A stretch of DNA of 12,473 bases from Campylobacterota bacterium (GTDB lineage: Bacteria; Campylobacterota; Campylobacteria; Campylobacterales; Sulfurovaceae). The stretch's first letter is position 1. The number at the start of each line of letters is the position of its first letter. This document shows, piece by piece, positions 7,798-12,473 of the stretch. The stretch is from the NCBI GenBank assembly GCA_015488875.1, contig WFMX01000280.1:1-12473 (forward strand), in the 5' to 3' direction. Position numbers and translations under genes: made by a program. The notes under the pieces were generated by a model. The model did not search any database, was not told the DNA's origin, and worked only from the letters and a program-made list of their open reading frames with translations.

Positions 7798-8778
7798 CTA
7801 AAATAGTGTATACTCCTCTTTGATTTGGTTGAGTATGCTTCTATCTAGCGTATAGACAAAAGCGTAGTTGAAGTGAACACTTTTGAGAGTCTCCCTCACA
7901 TCCTCTTCTGTCTCGAACCATATAGGACGAGTGATATTTTCTACCTTGACCTTGGGTGGTGTGAGTACTATGCTTTTGACCCAAGTACCATTGAACTTGA
8001 CATACTCTCTAGCTTGATTGATATCTTTGAGATTGTCTGCAAATATCACTACTCTATCACTCTTGGCTGAGCTAGCTCTGTTGAGATCGCCATCTATAAA
8101 TACAGGTACGAAGTGTTTGGTATATCTGATACGATCTAGTGAGTATGGCAGATCTTGCACATCGCACAGCTCTACAACTCTCAACAGATAATCCAAATGA
8201 AACGGTATCAACTCTCTATCTTGATAGACATAGTTGCCTATCTTGAATGTAGATCTAAATAGTGTATCATTGACAGGGTAGCCTTGTGCCTCTTTGGTGA
8301 GTCTCTTGATATCTGGCTTGATATGCTTCATCAATATCTCATTGGTTCCTACAAATAGCTTCTGTGGTGAGTTGAGTATCTGTTCAAATGCCTTTCTCCA
8401 CTCACTAGATATGAACGAGATATTACTCTTTTGCAGTAGTATCATTTTGAGAAAACTGTTTTCATGTTCACTCAGCAAAAAGAAATCAGCCTCCTTTTCG
8501 AGTATCACATACCTGAGTAGTTTAAATGCTGCATCTTGTATGGAGTGTACCTTTATCCACGCTATCTCAGGATCTTTGATAGTGATAGTCTCGTCATCAT
8601 ATATGATAGCATATGCTCCATTCTCCAAGGCACTATCTATCTCACTGCTATCCGAAGAGATGAAGAGATCACCATGCTCTATCTTGGAGTGAAACACAGA
8701 AGCACCCTCTATAGCATTGATAGTTGGTTCGTTTTGTAGAGTGCCGTCTGTCAGATTAATAAGTGCATCAATAGTCAT
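7798..8778 (-). CDS. Mur-ligase-like protein (MurF/MurE N-terminal domain) lacking the P-loop
   Basis: Residues about 1-95 of this 326-residue cytoplasmic protein read like the N-terminal domain of MurE/MurF: 'ITIDALINLTDG', then 'GASVFHSKIEHGDLFIS' (25-41), 'ALENGAYAIIYDD' (50-62) and 'DAAFKLLRYV' (82-91). In true Mur ligases an ATP-binding GxxGKT loop follows. Here the equivalent stretch is 'ADFFLLSEHENSFLKMI' (97-113), with no GKT, so the protein is unlikely to be a working ligase. The C-terminal 200 residues match nothing I can name. I place the start at ATG 8778, with AGG six nt upstream; an in-frame TTG at 8784 overlaps the metG stop and has no spacing for a ribosome site. The start lies 2 nt after the metG stop. 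From memory, C. jejuni also has an uncharacterised gene next to metG. Confidence 0.85.
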   Translation of the reverse strand: MTIDALINLTDGTLQNEPTINAIEGASVFHSKIEHGDLFISSDSSEIDSALENGAYAIIYDDETITIKDPEIAWIKVHSIQDAAFKLLRYVILEKEADFFLLSEHENSFLKMILLQKSNISFISSEWRKAFEQILNSPQKLFVGTNEILMKHIKPDIKRLTKEAQGYPVNDTLFRSTFKIGNYVYQDRELIPFHLDYLLRVVELCDVQDLPYSLDRIRYTKHFVPVFIDGDLNRASSAKSDRVVIFADNLKDINQAREYVKFNGTWVKSIVLTPPKVKVENITRPIWFETEEDVRETLKSVHFNYAFVYTLDRSILNQIKEEYTLF

Positions 8779-8780
8779 AA

Positions 8781-10733
8781 TCAACCTATATCCGTGCCGT
8801 TTGCTTTGAGTGTCTCTGGTCGGATTAACGACAGTCCACTACTATCTTTGGCGGCCAACAACATACCTTCACTCTTCATACCCATCAGCTTGGCTGGCTT
8901 TAGATTGGCTACTACACACACTTGAGTGCCTACTAGCGACTCAGCACTATACCACTCTTTGATCCCTGCCACTACTTGTCGTGGAGTCTCTTCGCCTATA
9001 TCTACTTGGAGTAGGAGAAGCTTCTTGCTCTTGGCGACCTCCTCAGCCTCCACTACAGTACCTATCTTGAGTGAAGTTTGGAAAAATTGATCTATACCTA
9101 TAAGTGCGATACCCTCATCTGACTCTTTTGCCTTCTCATCTTTTTTTGATTTTTTTGTATCTTTTGGCTTCTTCTCTTCTGGCTCTACATGTGCTAGTAG
9201 AGTCTCCTCTATACGAGGAAAGAGAGGCGGTATCTTCTCTATAGTAAACTCATCTACTACATCATCACCTGTTATATATCTACTCCAGCTATCGTGAGAT
9301 ATCTCAAATCCAAGTGCTGATGATATCTTGGGTGAGATTTGGGGCATGATAGGGTATAACATGATGGATACTTTGGCTAAGATAGTAGCGATGAGTCCGT
9401 TGAGTGCCATAGCCTCCTCTTCTCTGCCCTCTTTCATCATAGCCCATGGCTGATATTTATCTATAGCTTTATTGGCTACACTGAGTGGTCTCCATAGCTC
9501 TTCGAGATATCTATGAAGTTGCATCTCAAAGACGAATGGCTCTAGTTTGGCTATGGAGTCATTGACCTCATCTAGCTCAGTTTGGTAATACTCTGATACC
9601 TTGCTACTGTCCACCCTACCCTCAAAATATTTACCGCTCATGCCTATGAGGCGATTGAGCAGGTTGCCTAGGTCGTTACCTAGATCTGAATTGATACGAT
9701 CTATGAGAGCTTTCTGTGAGAAATCACCATCTCCGCCGAAAGGAACCTCTCTAAGCATAAAGTATCTAAAGTTATCTAGTCCATAAGCATCTGCCACCTC
9801 TTTGGGATTGACTACATTCCCTTTGGATTTGCTCATCTTTGCACCATCTCTAGTCCACCATCCGTGAGCTGCTATATGTTTAGGTAGAGGCATATCGAGA
9901 CTCATCAAAAATGCAGGCCAATAGATAGCATGAAAACGGAGTATATCTTTGCCTATGAGATGTACCCTCGCTGGCCAGTAGTCGATATCTGACTCATCTG
10001 TGCCGTACCCTAGAGCTGTGAGGTAATTCATGAGAGCATCCAACCATACATACATCACATGTTTTGGGTCATTTAGTTCAGCTGGTAGCTTCACACCCCA
10101 ATCAAAGCTAGTACGAGTGATAGAGAGATCATCTAATCCACCCTCTACAAATCGTATCACTTCGTTTCTCTTACTCTTTGGGAGTATACAGTCTGGATTG
10201 GACTCATACCACTCTAGCAGTCTATCTTGATACTCCGATAGCCTAAAGAAGTAGCTCTCCTCCTCTACTACTGTCGTACTCCTACCACACTCTGGACAAA
10301 ATTCATCATCAACTAGCTGTGTTTTTGGAAAAAAGGTTTCGCATGAGATGCAGTAATGACCCTTATATACATCCTTATATATATCACCATTCTCTTTCAT
10401 TTTTAGAAATGCTTTTTGCACTCCTAGCTTATGATCTGCGTCAGTAGTACGGATAAATTTATCATATGAGATATCAAAATCATCCCATAGTGTTTTGAAG
10501 GTCGCAGCTATCTCATCGGCATACTCCTGAGGTGTTTTACCTCTATCTAGTGCTGAATGTTCTATCTTTTGTCCATGTTCATCAGTACCTGTCAAAAAGA
10601 AGGTATCCAGACCACTCATTCGTGAGTATCTCGCTAGTGTATCAGCTATGATAGTAGTATAGGCATGACCTATGTGTGCTATGTCGTTGACATAGTATAT
10701 CGGTGTGGTTATGTAGGCTTTTTTGCATGACAT
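8781..10733 (-). CDS. metG: Methionyl-tRNA synthetase
   Basis: MetG charges tRNA-Met, including the initiator, with methionine in the cytoplasm. The 650-residue enzyme has the class I signatures HIGH (20-23) and KMSKS (299-303). A single zinc knuckle has C128, C131, C146 and C149. The anticodon-binding helical domain covers about 345-500. A lysine- and glutamate-rich linker (about 517-540) leads to a C-terminal Trbp111/EMAP-II-type tRNA-binding and dimerisation domain (about 545-650, with 'LKIGTVVEAE', 'RQVVAGI' and 'VVANLKPAKLMGMKSEGMLLAA'). The ATG start has AAGGA 10 nt upstream. It is the first gene of the metG, Mur-like, DUF4282 operon. A TATAAT box lies at 10792-10797 on the same strand. 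Confidence 0.98.
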   Translation of the reverse strand: MSCKKAYITTPIYYVNDIAHIGHAYTTIIADTLARYSRMSGLDTFFLTGTDEHGQKIEHSALDRGKTPQEYADEIAATFKTLWDDFDISYDKFIRTTDADHKLGVQKAFLKMKENGDIYKDVYKGHYCISCETFFPKTQLVDDEFCPECGRSTTVVEEESYFFRLSEYQDRLLEWYESNPDCILPKSKRNEVIRFVEGGLDDLSITRTSFDWGVKLPAELNDPKHVMYVWLDALMNYLTALGYGTDESDIDYWPARVHLIGKDILRFHAIYWPAFLMSLDMPLPKHIAAHGWWTRDGAKMSKSKGNVVNPKEVADAYGLDNFRYFMLREVPFGGDGDFSQKALIDRINSDLGNDLGNLLNRLIGMSGKYFEGRVDSSKVSEYYQTELDEVNDSIAKLEPFVFEMQLHRYLEELWRPLSVANKAIDKYQPWAMMKEGREEEAMALNGLIATILAKVSIMLYPIMPQISPKISSALGFEISHDSWSRYITGDDVVDEFTIEKIPPLFPRIEETLLAHVEPEEKKPKDTKKSKKDEKAKESDEGIALIGIDQFFQTSLKIGTVVEAEEVAKSKKLLLLQVDIGEETPRQVVAGIKEWYSAESLVGTQVCVVANLKPAKLMGMKSEGMLLAAKDSSGLSLIRPETLKANGTDIG

Positions 10734-10791
10734 AGTAGTATATTCCTTAAACAGATGAGTTTTTGGTTTGTATGACCTTGTTTGAGGATAG

Positions 10792-10797
10792 ATTATA
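10792..10797 (-). promoter_or_regulatory. -10 element, probable metG promoter
   Basis: Read on the minus strand this is TATAAT, preceded by TTTAGG. It lies about 60 nt upstream of the metG ATG, implying a leader of roughly 50 nt. No good -35 is seen at the expected distance. Confidence 0.55.
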
Positions 10798-11001
10798 CCT
10801 AAAGATTGCTGTACAATTAGGTAGTTAGACCCGCGTCTTCTTGATATTTTGCGACTTTTTTCTTTTTGCTAGCATAGAGTAAAAGTGCATATCTGATGCA
10901 TGACCTCATAGTGAAACAAGTTTACCACAAATCTAAAACTCTATCTTTTGCAAAAATTGTTTTGACGATTGTTAAAAAAATGACAAAACAACAGATATAG
11001 A

Positions 11002-11010
11002 TCCCTACCC
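11002..11010. repeat. Left copy of 9-bp target-site duplication
   Basis: The sequence TCCCTACCC directly precedes the left terminal inverted repeat and is repeated exactly at 11318-11326, directly after the right one. This is the footprint expected of transposition. Confidence 0.75.
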
Positions 11011-11317
11011 TAGCCTGTCGAAAAACACTCAAATAAGCTCATATCTCATTCCTTATTTTTGGATGATAAAAATGGTATGGGTCTAACAATTAGGGGACAT
11101 TGGTTTCGTGAGCGAAGCGAACGGAAGCTGTGTCCTCGTATAGAAATTGTTCGACCTCTGCTGAGATATAACGGTGTTGCAGTATAGCCGAGGTCAGGTT
11201 ATTCATAATGCATTCCGCTACGCTCCACGCATCACAAATCACCAGACCCCTACCGTTTCTATATATCCAAATAGTGGAAATAGATAGGGTTGGTTATGGT
11301 TCTTTTTCGACAGGCTA
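11011..11317. mobile_element. MITE-like non-autonomous element with 15-bp terminal inverted repeats
   Basis: A 307-bp segment bounded by TAGCCTGTCGAAAAA (11011-11025) and its exact reverse complement (11303-11317), and flanked by identical 9-bp direct repeats. No open frame long enough for a transposase is present, so it would need an enzyme acting in trans. The interior carries repeat copy 2 (11075-11287). That copy has a stem at 11093-11108/11122-11137 and a second stem at 11153-11162/11186-11195 (9 of 10 pairs). The two halves are themselves loosely inverted: each has AGGGG, TGGT, GTGA, a GCG-rich motif and GACCTC-GCT. It sits 36 nt beyond the pfkA stop. The family of the parental transposon is not identified. 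Confidence 0.8.
11075..11287. repeat. Dispersed hairpin repeat, copy 2 (inside the MITE-like element)
   Basis: Counterpart of 7315-7467. The 34-nt end (11254-11287) and the GTATGGGTCTAAC end (11075-11087) are inverted relative to copy 1. The hairpin core (11087-11163) keeps the same orientation as in copy 1. Several base differences between the cores are in stem positions and turn G-C pairs into G-T wobbles, so pairing is largely kept. Confidence 0.8.
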
Positions 11318-11326
11318 TCCCTACCC
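11318..11326. repeat. Right copy of 9-bp target-site duplication
   Basis: TCCCTACCC, identical to 11002-11010, follows the right inverted repeat. If the element and one copy are removed, the site reads as continuous sequence downstream of pfkA. Confidence 0.75.
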
Positions 11327-11353
11327 CTACCATCTGATATTTATATCGTTGGG

Positions 11354-12426
11354 TTACTCGCCAAAGCTAATACCAAGATGACGAGCTGTCTTGAACTCAT
11401 CGCTCTCCCGTGTTACTTGCTTTCTCTTGTGTGCCATCGTCTCTAGTGGGGTGGCTTGTAGTCTGTTTTTGACTATAGAGATGGTATTGCCATAATTTTC
11501 ATTTTCTATCAAATCAGCGGCAAAAGCACCAAAATTTGTAGCCAATATTCTATCTAGTGCCGAAGGAGTACCTCCCCTTTGTGTATGTCCAGGGACAGTG
11601 ACGCGAGTATCAAATCCTAGTTTTTGATTGATCTGTTCGGCCAATCTATAAGATACTGTATGGTACTTCATATTCAATCTATGCTTTTCAAACTCTCGCT
11701 TTTTCATTTGAGCCTCTTTGATGGTTTTGGCACCCTCAGCAATAGCTATGATAGAAAAGTTTTTACCATTTCTCTGCCGACTCTTCAATGCTTCGTAGAT
11801 ACCATCTAGCGAATAGGGAACTTCAGGTATCAAGATAATATCAGCACCACCTGCAAGTCCTGCATAGAGGGTCAGCCAACCAGCTTTATTGCCCATCAGC
11901 TCAACAATCATCACTCTATCATGCGAAGATGCTGTTGTGTGGATCTTGTCAATGACATCCGTCGCTATATCGACCGCAGAGTGGAAACCAAAAGTATACT
12001 CAGTACCATAGATATCATTGTCTATAGTCTTTGGCAGAGCGATCACATTCAAGCCCTCTTCACGCAATAGATTGGCATTTTTATGTGTCCCATTGCCACC
12101 GAGTGTTACCAGACAATCCAGCCTCATCCGATTGTAGTTGTCAACCATATTGGCAACTTTATCTATACCATCTTCTCCAATCGTCCTCATATCTCTGTAG
12201 GGGGTTCGTTTTGATCCCAATATGGTTCCACCTAGTGTTAAGATACCAGAAAATCAGACTTTATCATCTCATAGTAATCGCCATCTATCAAACCCCTATA
12301 GCCATTGTGAATACCAACAAATTCACAATCAAACATGGCATAAGAGGATTTTGCAAGTCCACGAATGGCAGCATTGAGTCCTGGACAGTCACCACCACTA
12401 GTTAAGATACCGATACGCTTTTTCAT
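11354..12426 (-). pseudogene. pfkA: 6-phosphofructokinase, frameshifted
   Basis: PfkA phosphorylates fructose-6-phosphate to fructose-1,6-bisphosphate in glycolysis. The first 59 codons (from ATG 12426: MKKRIGILTSGGDCPGLNAA...) and the remaining 298 codons are in different frames. Adding one T to the T-run at 12250-12253 restores 'DFSGILTLGGTILGSKRTP' and a 357-residue protein. In restored numbering the key motifs are TSGGDCPGLN (9-18), GGNG (110-113), PKTIDND (132-138), the 'SSHDRVMIVELMG' segment and 'PGHTQRGG'. Glycine as the last residue of GGNG suggests ATP rather than pyrophosphate as donor, although lysine in PKTIDND is shared with PPi enzymes. The start has AAGGG 6 nt upstream. Downstream of the shift, AGGTGG lies 7 nt before a TTG at 12220, but that fragment lacks the N-terminal nucleotide-binding loop. 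This may be a real mutation, slipped-strand variation or a homopolymer sequencing error. Confidence 0.9.
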
Positions 12427-12447
12427 TTTTTCCCTTTGTTTTTTCAA

Positions 12448-12453
12448 ATTATA
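12448..12453 (-). promoter_or_regulatory. -10 element, probable pfkA promoter
   Basis: TATAAT on the minus strand, about 21 nt before the pfkA ATG. The leader would be short, about 15 nt, and would contain the AAAGGG ribosome site. The upstream sequence is AT-rich and no clear -35 is visible within the window. Confidence 0.5.
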
Positions 12454-12473
12454 TATATTTTATCACTTATGAT

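Larger units (their letters stand above)
10734..11353. other. 620-nt intergenic region between pfkA and metG
   Basis: Almost half is the inserted 307-bp element (11011-11317). The segment 10798-11010 is AT-rich. It holds a 30-codon minus-strand open frame (10817-10909) without a ribosome site, and an 8-bp inverted repeat TTGTTTTG (10957-10964) / CAAAACAA (10984-10991). On the minus strand that repeat is followed by TTTTT, so it could be a weak terminator for pfkA. I see no RNA gene or riboswitch here. Confidence 0.6.

Noticed and set aside
7352..11163. CRISPR array based on repeated motifs
   Set aside because: There are only two copies about 4 kb apart, with unequal ends and no regular spacers.
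12238..12260. Programmed -1 frameshifting that would make pfkA functional
   Set aside because: The direction fits, but no X-XXY-YYZ slippery heptamer is in frame and I see no strong downstream structure; a one-base loss in a T-run is simpler.

Overview
The window looks like chromosomal DNA from a free-living member of the Campylobacterota (Epsilonproteobacteria), possibly a Sulfurovum/Sulfurimonas-type organism. The grounds are the Campylobacter-like RuvB N-terminus, the 'AHQWRQPLN' H-box of the histidine kinase, a metG gene followed by a Mur-ligase-like gene, TATAAT-type -10 boxes without a clear -35, moderate-to-low GC and very heavy use of the ATA isoleucine codon. The genus is inferred, not proven.

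Layout. Positions 17-757 (minus) carry trpA. A divergent intergenic region (758-873) separates it from a tightly packed plus-strand run: panB, a small BON-domain lipoprotein, ruvB and an AI-2E-family membrane protein (874-4048). Gaps there are 9 and 3 nt, followed by an overlap. A new promoter at about 4067-4072 then drives a two-gene signalling unit: a REC-GGDEF response regulator (4103-4996) and, directly abutting it, a large membrane histidine kinase with a periplasmic c-type-heme DUF3365-like sensor, two PAS domains and a kinase core (4997-7273). Together these would link a periplasmic redox or ligand signal to c-di-GMP synthesis.

The rest of the window is on the minus strand. Read 5' to 3' it runs pfkA (12426 down to 11354), a roughly 620-bp gap, metG (10733-8781), a Mur-ligase-like protein without a P-loop (8778-7798) and a small DUF4282-like membrane protein (7787-7476). 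The last three genes are 2-10 nt apart and probably form one operon. pfkA carries a one-base frameshift in a homopolymer.

The main accessory signal is repetitive DNA. A 307-bp non-coding element at 11011-11317 has perfect 15-bp terminal inverted repeats and a perfect 9-bp target duplication, so it looks like a MITE. Inside it lies a hairpin-rich repeat related to a second copy at 7315-7467. The two copies share a perfect 34-bp segment in inverted orientation and a hairpin core in direct orientation. No tRNA, rRNA, CRISPR array, complete transposase or obvious defence system was seen. Most of the window is ordinary housekeeping DNA.
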